Source: JBHIFB01 sp046760905 (lineage in GTDB: Bacteria > Gemmatimonadota > CAZMKB01). From it: a stretch of DNA of 23,431 bases. The position numbers and the translations under genes were made by a program. Shown one piece after another: positions 1-8,002 of this stretch. A model generated the notes under the pieces. The model was given only the letters and a program-made list of their open reading frames with translations. It was not told the DNA's origin and did not search any database. The stretch's first letter is position 1; every line of letters begins with the position of its first letter. Where the stretch lies: the NCBI GenBank assembly GCA_046760905.1, contig JBHIFB010000047.1, positions 1 to 23,431 on the forward strand. Reading direction: 5' to 3'.

Positions 1-60
1 TCGCTTCCCAGAGTGATAATATGTTACCGTAATTGCGAACGCGACCACTTAGGTTCAATG

Positions 61-238
61 TTCCTGGAACTTAGAGCCCTTAAGTTCGACGCTTCGCATT
101 GACCCATCTAAAGCTCACAGGTGGTGAAAACATCCTGCCCCTTCCGCGCTAACTGCGCGCGGTTTTCCCCTTCCTGCTCGCCTAAGATGGGTACCCCAAT
201 GCTCTCACGACTCACTTAAGGGCTCTAAGTTCCAGGAA
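61..238. repeat. Fold-back / MITE-like element with 25-bp perfect terminal inverted repeats
   Basis: Positions 61-85 are the exact reverse complement of 214-238 (the arm begins TTCCTGGAACTTAGAG). Inside, the symmetry continues imperfectly: GCATTGacCCATCT near 95-108 mirrors AGATGGGtaccCCAATGC near 185-202, GGTGAAAAC (123-131) mirrors GTTTTCCCC (162-170) with one mismatch, and CCGCGC (144-149) pairs with GCGCGG (157-162) around a 7-base loop. The whole 178 bp could therefore form one long hairpin or cruciform. The flanks read CAATG on the left (56-60) and AAATG on the right (239-243), a possible imperfect target-site duplication. No open reading frame of note lies inside, so a non-autonomous mobile element or an intergenic structural repeat is inferred. 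No second copy was seen in this window. Confidence 0.7.
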
Positions 239-310
239 AAATGGGGAAAATCCTCGGCTATTCTACCTTGCAATGTGAACGATATATGAATATTGTCAAC
301 TCTCATGTAT

Positions 311-341
311 TTGACACAGCAGCACGAAACCACAGCATAAT
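311..341 (+). promoter_or_regulatory. Predicted sigma-70-type promoter of the efflux locus
   Basis: A perfect TTGACA -35 box (311-316) is followed by CATAAT (336-341, 5 of 6 consensus) with a 19-base spacer, or GCATAA with 18. Both spacers are slightly long. It lies about 75 bp upstream of the TolC-family start and just downstream of the fold-back element, the right place to drive the export genes. No operator palindrome was recognised next to it. Confidence 0.5.
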
Positions 342-415
342 GATTCATGTAGTGTAGATAAATCTGATGAGTCTCAAAATCGAGAATCACCTTGTGCGTA
401 AGGGAGAACAGTGCA

Positions 416-1843
416 ATGAAACAAATGGGATCGATCGTCGTGCTTCTCGTCGGCATATGTCAGTTCCACCTTCCTCTGCCTGCACAGACTATCACACAGG
501 ATGAGTTCCTGAAGCAAATCGTACGGGTGCATCCATTTTTCGAAAAAGAGAGGCTGATGCCTCGTATCGAGGAAAAGGAGAGGAACAGTTTACTCGGCGC
601 CCAGGATTGGAACCTTCTCTCCTCCCTGAATTACTCTCATGAGGAGCCTGCCATTGCCATAGCAGGTCCCGAGAAAACAGATGCGTTCTCCCTGGAAGGT
701 GGTCTTGAGAAGGTGTTCTGGAAAACAGGTGGAAGGCTCACGGCCTCATTCTCCTCTTTCCATGCGGAGATAGAGATAGACCCGATCTTCGGGGTTCCGG
801 ATACATGGTTTCAGAATCAATTTGCTGTGACATACGTTCATCCTCTTCTGAAGAATAAAAACGGTTTTCTGGATCGCCTTCAGTATGACCTGAAGAAATT
901 TGACATCGATTTTTCCGAAGTCCAGTCCTTCGAAAACCGGGAAGATTTCCTGGCAGGCGTTGCTTTGCAGTTCTTAGACTGGGTGTTTCTCACGGAGCAG
1001 AGGCGTATCGTGGAGGAACGCTTGAAACTCTCAAAGGAGGAGCTCGAGAGGACCAGAAGGAAGAGAGAAGCGAACCTGGTGGAGCAGGCCGATGTCATCC
1101 GAGCTGAGGATGCGGTGAGAATATGGAAGCAGAATCAGGTGCTGGTCGATTCTCGGTGGAAGGCAACCCAGGCGGAGCTGGCGGTCCTGTCTAAAAACAG
1201 CGATATCTACAAACTCAGACCGGAGTTTCCACTTTATGAGGTCATAGAGCTAATTCCCCTTGAGGAAGCTGTCAACGAGCTCAAGGAGAATTCACGCCTA
1301 CTTGCGGCACTGGACATTCGTCTGGGGCAGCTGGGGCACTCCCGGCAAGGATTCGAGGAAACGCTGAAACCGGATCTCTCGCTTGTGACGCAGTTCAACA
1401 TAAAGAATGCGGCTCAGAGTTTTGGAGGTTCCCTTAAAACGGACAAACCTGATGCGCTGGTGGGATTGCAGCTGAGTGTCCCGCTGGGGAACAGGACAGC
1501 CCACTATCAGATTGCGAAGACCGATCTTCAGATCGCTCAGCTCGAAAGAGAGCTCGAAGACCTGACGCTTGCGCTCGAGGCGGCCCTGACAGATATATAT
1601 ATCCAGATCCGGGAATTGGAGAAGGTGCTCAGGCTAAATCAGGAGCAGATTGAATCGGCACGCGAGAGGACCGAGGAGGAGCTGAAACTCTACAACCAGG
1701 GCCGCGGGGAGCTGACCTTCGTGATACAGAGTCGGGACAATGAACAGAATGCCCAGCTCACCTACGCGGCGAATGCGATCACCTACCACAAATTATTGAT
1801 AGAATATCGGTCGCTGATGGACCAGCTCTACACGGTTGAGTAG
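416..1843 (+). CDS. TolC-family outer-membrane efflux protein
   Basis: Outer-membrane channel of a tripartite exporter, expected to form a trimeric beta-barrel with a long periplasmic alpha-helical tunnel. The protein is 475 aa, normal for the TolC family. Residues 1 to about 24 form a signal peptide (MKQMGSIVVLLVGICQ... ending near LPAQ). Two long helical, heptad-like stretches follow (roughly residues 185-245 and 350-440, rich in Glu, Arg, Leu and Gln), the duplicated TolC arrangement. A frame-wise start exists at 392, but the ATG at 416 is chosen because AGGGAG (401-406) sits 9 bases upstream and it gives a clean signal peptide. The RND permease starts 13 bp after its stop, so the two are probably co-transcribed. 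Family assignment is good; the substrate is unknown. Confidence 0.85.
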   Translation: MKQMGSIVVLLVGICQFHLPLPAQTITQDEFLKQIVRVHPFFEKERLMPRIEEKERNSLLGAQDWNLLSSLNYSHEEPAIAIAGPEKTDAFSLEGGLEKVFWKTGGRLTASFSSFHAEIEIDPIFGVPDTWFQNQFAVTYVHPLLKNKNGFLDRLQYDLKKFDIDFSEVQSFENREDFLAGVALQFLDWVFLTEQRRIVEERLKLSKEELERTRRKREANLVEQADVIRAEDAVRIWKQNQVLVDSRWKATQAELAVLSKNSDIYKLRPEFPLYEVIELIPLEEAVNELKENSRLLAALDIRLGQLGHSRQGFEETLKPDLSLVTQFNIKNAAQSFGGSLKTDKPDALVGLQLSVPLGNRTAHYQIAKTDLQIAQLERELEDLTLALEAALTDIYIQIRELEKVLRLNQEQIESARERTEEELKLYNQGRGELTFVIQSRDNEQNAQLTYAANAITYHKLLIEYRSLMDQLYTVE

Positions 1844-1856
1844 GGGGTAGGATCAC

Positions 1857-4800
1857 ATGAAATCATTCTTCCGCTTCTTCGCCAAGCGTCACATCGTTGC
1901 AAACCTAGTCACAATCATGATCTTCCTGCTCGGACTAAACGCTCTCACACATATAAAGCGCGACATATGGCCCGAAGTCGACTTTGGTATAGTCATTATC
2001 ACAACTCGCTATCCGGGGGCTTCGCCTGAAGATGTGGAACTGAACGTCACCAATAAGATCGAGGAGGAGCTGAAAACGGTGACCGGTATCGAAAGAACCA
2101 CTTCCGTTTCCATGGAGAACATTTCCATTATCTTCGTCGTTCTCGATCCTGACGTGGGCAATCATGATGAGATCAAGACCGATATTCAGGAGGCTGTAGG
2201 CCGTGTGACGGATTTTCCGGACGAGGTGACTGAATCCCCGCTTCTGACCGAGATGAAGAGCTCAATATTCCCGGTGATCGAGGTGGGGCTTGCCGGGGAC
2301 ATGCCGTATGAAAAACTGCGAGAAATTGCAAGAATGTTCGAGAAGAAGCTGGAAGCCATTCCTGGTGTCTCGAGCGTGAGGAAATTCGGTTATCTTGCAC
2401 GTGAAATCAAAGTCGAGGTATCTCCCGAAGCGATCCGGAAGTATCAAGTTCCCTTGAAGGAGATAATCGCGGCCATTCAGAGCCGGAACATCCGCGCCAC
2501 TGCCGGTTCCTTAGAATCGTACACGAGTGAGAAGAACCTCGTCACACTCGCTCAGTTCAAGGATCCACTCGAAGTGGGAGATGTCATAGTCAGGTCCACA
2601 TTCGATGGGCCGGCTGTCAAAGTGAAGGATCTGGCAGTAGTTAGAGATGCCTTCGAAGACGAGAGGATCATCTCCCGCATCAATGGCAAACAGGCCATAT
2701 CCTTTCTTGTGAACAAGAAGGAATCTGCGGATGCCATTCGCACGGTCAATGCCATCAAAGATCTGGCCAGAAAACAGAGCAGTAATCTTCCCGAAGGCGT
2801 GGAGATTCTTTACTCGAATGATTTCTCCCGTTACGTTAGTAATCGATTCGATGTCGTTCGTTCGAACCTTATGATCGGACTCCTTTTCGTTATCATCATG
2901 CTGTCCCTTTTCCTTCCTCTTCGCAGTGCCTTCTGGGTCGCCATGGGCATACCCGTGAGCCTACTTGGTGTCACCTTCTTGCTCCCTCAATTCGACGTGT
3001 ATCTCGATAGCATAACCCTCGCCGCCATGATCATAGTCATAGGGATCATCGTCGATGACGGGATCATTATCGCCGAGAACGTCCAACGGTACATAGAGAG
3101 AGGAAAAGCACTCCTCACAGCTGCTGTTGATGGGATAAACGATGTGTTCGGTCCTGTGTTGACAACCATACTCACGACCTTCTTCGCGTTCGCGCCGCTC
3201 TTTTTCATGACGGGCATACTTGGAGATTTCATATTTGTCATTCCTCTCGTGATCGGCCTGGCTCTATTCGTCTCTCTCTTCGAGGCAGTCGTGGCTCTTC
3301 CGGCTCACCTCATTCAGGGAATGCATCACCGCCCCAGCGAATCGAAGGGGAATCCGAAAAGAAGCTGGTTCCGCCGCCTGGAGGAGCCCTTCCGGCGATT
3401 AGTGACTCGCCTTCTCCGGTTCCGCTACCCCCTTGTCGGAATCTTCATATTCCTGCTTTTGGGTTCGCTTTGGTATGCGGCGAATTTCATGAGTTTTACC
3501 CTTTTCCCATCCAGCATGGCGGATCAATTTTATATCCTGATCGAGCTTGCCACCGGCTCATCCCTCGAGGCAACGTCGGATAAGGTGAAAGAGATAGAGG
3601 AATGTGTGGCCCAATTACCGGGAGATGAGCTGGAATCATTCGTAACCCGTATCGGAACTCAGGAGGCCATGCAGGGTGAGGGATTTCCTCCTGGTGAGAA
3701 CGAAAACTGGGCATTTATTGCCGTAAACCTCACACCGTTTGCTGAGCGTTCGAGGACGGCAGACCAGATAGTTGAGGAAGTGAGACGCAAGGTCGATGAA
3801 CTCGAAGGTGTCGGCAAGGTCGTTTACTCGATAAACACAGGAGGTCCCCCGGTAGGTAAGCCCATCACTATAAGAGTTGTCGGTCCCGATGATCGGCTGA
3901 GGACCCAGCTCGCTGATTCAGTAGTAACTTTCCTCACGACACTGCCGGGTGTGAAGGACATCGATCGGAATGATAAACTGGGGAAAGACCAGGTGGAGGT
4001 GAAGATTGACTATGACAAGCTTTCGAGGCTGGGCCTCACAGTAGCGGATGTTGCACAGAATCTCCGTATAGCCTATGACGGCGAGGTGGTGACAAGTGTC
4101 AGGTACGGTGATGAAGATGTGGATTTCAGGGTGCAGCTCAAGAAAAGTGCCCGCGCTCAACCCAGGTTTCTAGCCGAGCTACTGATCCCAAACAGGCAGG
4201 GGCGCCTTATTCCATTGAAAGAAGCTGCCCATTTAGACACAGGCCCGGGTCCCTCAAACTACTTTCACTTCGACAAGGATCGGGCTATCACGATAACGGC
4301 CGACATTGCAAAGGGTGAAACCACATCGCTGGAAGCGACGAATGCTGTCATGAACCATTTCGACCTGGACAGGGACTGGCCTGGCATGCGCTTTGTCGTA
4401 GGTGGTGAAGCAGAGGAGACCCAGAAATCCATGGAGAGCCTTTTCAGGGCTTTTATTCTCGCCGTGGTGGCCATATATTTCCTACTCATACTTCTGTTTA
4501 ACTCGATGACCCAGCCGGTTATAGTTATGCTTGCCATCCCCTTCGGTATCATGGGAGTCATCCTGGCATTTGCCCTTCACCAAGAGCCGCTCGGTTTTGT
4601 CGCAATGATGGGAGTGATTGGTCTTGGTGGTGTCCTCGTCAACGATTCCCTGGTACTTGTCAATCATGTAAACAGGCTCAGGGATAGCAGTCCCACAGAA
4701 AGTGTCCGGGTCCTGGTGGCAAAAGGGGCCACAAACCGCCTGCGGGCAGTTATATTAACAACCCTTACCACCGTTGTAGGGCTCCTCCCACTCGCTTACG

Positions 4801-4982
4801 GTCTTGGGGGAACCGATCCATACATGGCGCCGATGGCGCTTGCCCTTGCATACGGCTTATTATTTGCCACTCCTATAACGCTGATACTCGTGCCGAGTCT
4901 GTATGTGATAGGCGATGACATTAGGAGGTTCTGGTGGTGGATCACACACCTGGTGAAAGGCTCGCGAAAGACCGATGGTTGA
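1857..4982 (+). CDS. RND efflux permease (AcrB/AcrD/AcrF-type superfamily)
   Basis: Inner-membrane proton-driven exporter, 1041 aa, the usual length for HAE-RND pumps. It shows the duplicated RND plan: TM1 near residues 12-32, a large periplasmic porter domain, a TM block near 337-490, a second TM helix near 525-545, a second porter domain, and a C-terminal TM block near 865-1020. The TM4 motif GIIVDDGIIIAENVQRY carries the paired acidic residues (Asp400, Asp401) that match the AcrB proton-relay Asp407/Asp408. In TM10 the sequence GGVLVNDSLVLVN has Val928 where AcrB has Lys940, as in many non-AcrB RND subfamilies. It follows the TolC gene closely, and no separate RND-type adaptor lies beside it; the nearest adaptor is the HlyD-type protein downstream. 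Substrate cannot be read from the sequence. Confidence 0.93.
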   Translation: MKSFFRFFAKRHIVANLVTIMIFLLGLNALTHIKRDIWPEVDFGIVIITTRYPGASPEDVELNVTNKIEEELKTVTGIERTTSVSMENISIIFVVLDPDVGNHDEIKTDIQEAVGRVTDFPDEVTESPLLTEMKSSIFPVIEVGLAGDMPYEKLREIARMFEKKLEAIPGVSSVRKFGYLAREIKVEVSPEAIRKYQVPLKEIIAAIQSRNIRATAGSLESYTSEKNLVTLAQFKDPLEVGDVIVRSTFDGPAVKVKDLAVVRDAFEDERIISRINGKQAISFLVNKKESADAIRTVNAIKDLARKQSSNLPEGVEILYSNDFSRYVSNRFDVVRSNLMIGLLFVIIMLSLFLPLRSAFWVAMGIPVSLLGVTFLLPQFDVYLDSITLAAMIIVIGIIVDDGIIIAENVQRYIERGKALLTAAVDGINDVFGPVLTTILTTFFAFAPLFFMTGILGDFIFVIPLVIGLALFVSLFEAVVALPAHLIQGMHHRPSESKGNPKRSWFRRLEEPFRRLVTRLLRFRYPLVGIFIFLLLGSLWYAANFMSFTLFPSSMADQFYILIELATGSSLEATSDKVKEIEECVAQLPGDELESFVTRIGTQEAMQGEGFPPGENENWAFIAVNLTPFAERSRTADQIVEEVRRKVDELEGVGKVVYSINTGGPPVGKPITIRVVGPDDRLRTQLADSVVTFLTTLPGVKDIDRNDKLGKDQVEVKIDYDKLSRLGLTVADVAQNLRIAYDGEVVTSVRYGDEDVDFRVQLKKSARAQPRFLAELLIPNRQGRLIPLKEAAHLDTGPGPSNYFHFDKDRAITITADIAKGETTSLEATNAVMNHFDLDRDWPGMRFVVGGEAEETQKSMESLFRAFILAVVAIYFLLILLFNSMTQPVIVMLAIPFGIMGVILAFALHQEPLGFVAMMGVIGLGGVLVNDSLVLVNHVNRLRDSSPTESVRVLVAKGATNRLRAVILTTLTTVVGLLPLAYGLGGTDPYMAPMALALAYGLLFATPITLILVPSLYVIGDDIRRFWWWITHLVKGSRKTDG

Positions 4983-5115
4983 GGTTCTGAAAATCCCCGG
5001 TCGTCCATCATGTTTGCCTGGGCCGGATGCCCACAGGGTGAAGATTTAGGCGAGTGCTTAAGTGAGTTGACATGCATCTGATCGAATGGATTTCTGGTTA
5101 TCTGGAGAATCGGCC

Positions 5116-6108
5116 ATGAACAGGAAACGGCCTATTGCGATTATCGTCGTGGTTATCATAGTCTGCCTCGGCCTCTGGCTCGGTGTGTTTGGCACTCGTG
5201 ATGATGGTAAGAAAATGTTAGCCTCTGGTACCGTGGAGGCGACAGAAGCCCGGCTCGGCTTTCTCTCCACCGGCCGCATCGAGAAAATCTTTGTCCATGA
5301 AGGTGACATGGTCAAAACAGGCGATACGTTGGCCATCCTTGACCGTGCCGAGATGCAGGCACGACACAAACAGGCACTGGCACAGGCTGAGGCGGCTCGG
5401 GCTCTGTTAAAGGAGCTGGAGCGGGGAACTCGCGCCGAGGAGATTGCCCAGGCCCGAGCAGCGAGCGACGCATCTTCCGAACGTCTGGAAGATGCGCGTC
5501 GTGATTTTGAGAGGGCTAAGAAGCTGTTTGATGATGGGGCCATCAGCCGCGAGACACTTGATAAGGCAAGGACGAACTTTGATGTGGCGCAGAACCAGCA
5601 CACCGAAGCCAGGGAACGACTGAGGCAGCTTGAAACGGGTCCCAGAAGGGAAAGAATCGATGCGCGACGGGCTGAATTAAAGCAGGCAGAGGCTAATGTC
5701 CTGGCGATAGAAGCTTCACTGTCCAACATGGTCATTATGGCCCCTTTCGATGGCCTCATCAGCGTCCGACACCACGAACCGGGTGAAACCGTACAGGCTG
5801 GAACTCCGATTCTGACACTGCAGAACATAGACGACAGATGGGTCCGCATATTCGTGCCGGAACGGAAAATAGGCGCAGTCCATTATGGATCTCCAGCGAC
5901 GATCACCACCGATACATACGAAGGTAAGAACTATTCAGGCGAGGTAACATTCATTTCGAGTGAAGCCGAATTCACCCCTAAGACGGTACAGACGACGGAA
6001 GAGCGCGTGAGACTCGTGTATGCAGTCAAAGTGCGGATTACAGGTGATGCATCTCACGACCTCAAGCCGGGTATGCCCGCCGACGTCGAACTGACCCTCA
6101 GCCCATGA
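5116..6108 (+). CDS. HlyD/YbhG-like membrane-fusion adaptor protein
   Basis: Periplasmic adaptor linking an inner-membrane transporter to TolC; 330 aa, one N-terminal membrane anchor (RPIAIIVVVIIVCLGLWLGV, about residues 5-24). Then come a barrel-sandwich half (ASGTVEATEARLGFLSTGRI, VHEGDMVKTGDTLAIL), a long coiled-coil hairpin (about residues 75-200, including the YbhG-like LERGTRAEEIAQARA), the second half (MAPFDGLISVRHHEPGETVQAG) and a C-terminal beta-barrel (DRWVRIFVPERKIGAVHYG). The ATG at 5116 is preferred over 5086 because GGAG (5104-5107) lies 8 bases upstream and the anchor then falls at the N-terminus. The stop overlaps the next start (ATGA). The order matches E. coli ybhG-ybhF-ybhS-ybhR. 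It may also serve the RND pump, but this is inference. Confidence 0.88.
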   Translation: MNRKRPIAIIVVVIIVCLGLWLGVFGTRDDGKKMLASGTVEATEARLGFLSTGRIEKIFVHEGDMVKTGDTLAILDRAEMQARHKQALAQAEAARALLKELERGTRAEEIAQARAASDASSERLEDARRDFERAKKLFDDGAISRETLDKARTNFDVAQNQHTEARERLRQLETGPRRERIDARRAELKQAEANVLAIEASLSNMVIMAPFDGLISVRHHEPGETVQAGTPILTLQNIDDRWVRIFVPERKIGAVHYGSPATITTDTYEGKNYSGEVTFISSEAEFTPKTVQTTEERVRLVYAVKVRITGDASHDLKPGMPADVELTLSP

Positions 6109-7052
6109 AAGATCAGCAGGCCACAATTGTTGTCAACGGACTGTCCCGTACTTTTGGAGATATTATTGCAGTCAATGAGCTGAGTTTCACTGTTTCAAGG
6201 GGTGAGCTATTCGGTTTATTGGGGCCGGACGGTGCGGGAAAGACAACCACACTGCGTATGCTGGCCGGTGTCATGAAACCGAGTGCTGGCGATGCGGTAA
6301 TCAACGGCACGAGTGTTGTGAATAACCCGGAAGGAGTGAAACATGAAATCGCTTATATGTCACAACATTTTGGCCTGTACACAGACCTGACTGTGAGTGA
6401 GAACATACACTTTTACGCGGATCTATATCTCGTACCGGAAAAATCAAGGCCCGCCCGCCTCGAACTCCTGTTTGAGTTCTCGAATCTCGCCCCGTTCCAA
6501 AACCGCCTGGCAGGAGAGCTCTCGGGTGGCATGAAGCAGAAGCTTGGCCTCTGCTGCGCGTTGATACATCAACCCGCTGTTTTACTCCTCGATGAACCGA
6601 CCTTCGGCGTGGATCCCATCTCGCGCAGAGACCTCTGGCTCATCGTTCATGAAATGGTGGGTCAGGGTACTACGGTGCTGGTGAGCACTTCTTACATGGA
6701 TGAAGCGGAGCGATTCGATAGGGTCGCCCTCCTGTATGACGGGCGCCTGCGTGCCCTCGACACTCCGCAAAGGCTCGGCCAGGCGATGAAGGGTGAAATA
6801 CTCCTTCTTCGAACCAGTGATGTCCGAAGCGCGAAGAAAGTGGTACTCGAGATATCCGGCGTACTTGGCGTTATAGTATTCGGTGAGACGTTGCATGTCA
6901 GCGTCGAGTCCTCTGAAAAAATGGCGCCGGTTGTGGAAGAGCAATTGAAGAAATCAGGCTTCGAAGTACTGGATATGAGAACGGCTGAACCTGGTATGGA
7001 GGATGTGTTCATCGAACACATGACAGGGGCCCGAAGGGGAGATGATGAATAA
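6105..7052 (+). CDS. ABC transporter ATPase, YbhF N-terminal-half type
   Basis: Cytoplasmic nucleotide-binding subunit, 315 aa, corresponding to the first half of E. coli YbhF. The Walker A is GPDGAGKTT (residues 40-48); the 'PDG' variant is typical of this half. Then come the Q-loop (AYMSQHFGLYTDLT), an intact signature LSGGM (139-143) and Walker B LLLDEPTFGVD with catalytic Glu. The switch (H-loop) histidine is replaced: VSTSYMDEAE has Ser196. In E. coli YbhF the same Ser occurs in the first domain. The start overlaps the adaptor stop (ATGA) and the end overlaps the next ATPase. It is expected to heterodimerise with the product of 7042-7986, using its signature motif for the working ATP site. 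Confidence 0.9.
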   Translation: MKDQQATIVVNGLSRTFGDIIAVNELSFTVSRGELFGLLGPDGAGKTTTLRMLAGVMKPSAGDAVINGTSVVNNPEGVKHEIAYMSQHFGLYTDLTVSENIHFYADLYLVPEKSRPARLELLFEFSNLAPFQNRLAGELSGGMKQKLGLCCALIHQPAVLLLDEPTFGVDPISRRDLWLIVHEMVGQGTTVLVSTSYMDEAERFDRVALLYDGRLRALDTPQRLGQAMKGEILLLRTSDVRSAKKVVLEISGVLGVIVFGETLHVSVESSEKMAPVVEEQLKKSGFEVLDMRTAEPGMEDVFIEHMTGARRGDDE

Positions 7053-7986
7053 CGGACCGGCTGTCCGTGCCGATGAATTGACCCGCACATTTGGAGATTT
7101 TACCGCCGTTGACAGAGTATCCTTCGAAGTAGAGAGCGGCGAGGTCTTCGGTTTTCTGGGTCCTAATGGTGCGGGAAAGACGACAACAATCAGGATGCTG
7201 GCAGGTCTACTCGTGCCAACCTCGGGAACCGGCTCTGTGGCCGGATTCAATCTGTATACCGAGACCGACCAGATCAAGCAGCACATCGGCTACATGTCCC
7301 AGCTCTTTTCACTGTATGATGATCTCACGGTTGAGGAGAACATAAACTTCTTCGCCGGTCTCTACAGCGTGCCCGGGAGACTAAGAGATCGGCGGCGGGA
7401 ATGGGTGCTGGAGATATCCAGGCTCACTGACCAGCGATCAAGGATCACAAGAGGACTTCCGTTGGGATTCAAGCAGCGGTTGGCGCTGGGATGCGCGGTG
7501 ATGCACGAACCGCCAATCCTTTTCCTCGATGAGCCGACCTCGGGCGTCGATCCCATCTCCCGCAGAAATTTCTGGGACCTGATCTATTCACTCGCCGAAG
7601 GAGGAACCACCGTTTTCGTCACAACGCATTACATGGAAGAGGCTGAGTACTGTCACAGGCTTGCGCTGATGAACCGGGGCAGGCTGATTGCCGTGGATAC
7701 ACCATCGCGGTTGCGTGAAGAAACAGATTATCCTCTGCTCGAACTGCATACGAGTGATAGCCCCCGGACTATCAGGGCATTAAAGGGTGAGCCGGGGATC
7801 ATTGAAGCGACGATGTTCGGAAGAAGTGTACACGTCACTGTCAGCAATGTAAAACGTGCAAGGCTAGAGATCCCCGGCTTGCTTGCATCCCACGGCATCA
7901 TGCTATCTAAGATGGAGAGCATACAGCCCTCACTTGAAGATGTGTTCGTTTCACTTGTGGAGGCGGAGGGTCAAGCAGCGTTGTGA
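7042..7986 (+). CDS. ABC transporter ATPase, YbhF C-terminal-half type
   Basis: Second nucleotide-binding subunit, 314 aa, equivalent to the C-terminal half of E. coli YbhF. Walker A GPNGAGKTT (residues 40-48), Walker B LFLDEPTSGVD and an intact switch histidine (His196 in VTTHYMEEAE) are present. The signature is degenerate: LPLGF (139-143) replaces LSGGQ, exactly as in the YbhF second half. The gene overlaps the preceding ATPase by 11 bp, so translation is probably coupled. Two in-frame ATGs exist (7042 and 7045); AGGGGA (7035-7040) makes 7045 equally or more likely. What is one fused polypeptide in E. coli is here two genes. The permease start at 8003 follows after 16 bp. Confidence 0.9.
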   Translation: MMNNGPAVRADELTRTFGDFTAVDRVSFEVESGEVFGFLGPNGAGKTTTIRMLAGLLVPTSGTGSVAGFNLYTETDQIKQHIGYMSQLFSLYDDLTVEENINFFAGLYSVPGRLRDRRREWVLEISRLTDQRSRITRGLPLGFKQRLALGCAVMHEPPILFLDEPTSGVDPISRRNFWDLIYSLAEGGTTVFVTTHYMEEAEYCHRLALMNRGRLIAVDTPSRLREETDYPLLELHTSDSPRTIRALKGEPGIIEATMFGRSVHVTVSNVKRARLEIPGLLASHGIMLSKMESIQPSLEDVFVSLVEAEGQAAL

Positions 7987-8002
7987 TAAGGGTAAACGTA
8001 TC

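Noticed and set aside
5067..5095. TTGACA upstream of the HlyD gene as a promoter
   Set aside because: The -35 is perfect, but the sequence 17 bases on (ATTTCT) is a poor -10, so an internal promoter is not claimed.
5058..5849. Long 263-codon minus-strand frame over the HlyD adaptor
   Set aside because: Its product is low-complexity Ser/Ala/Arg, the mirror of the coiled-coil gene on the plus strand, and it has no family resemblance.
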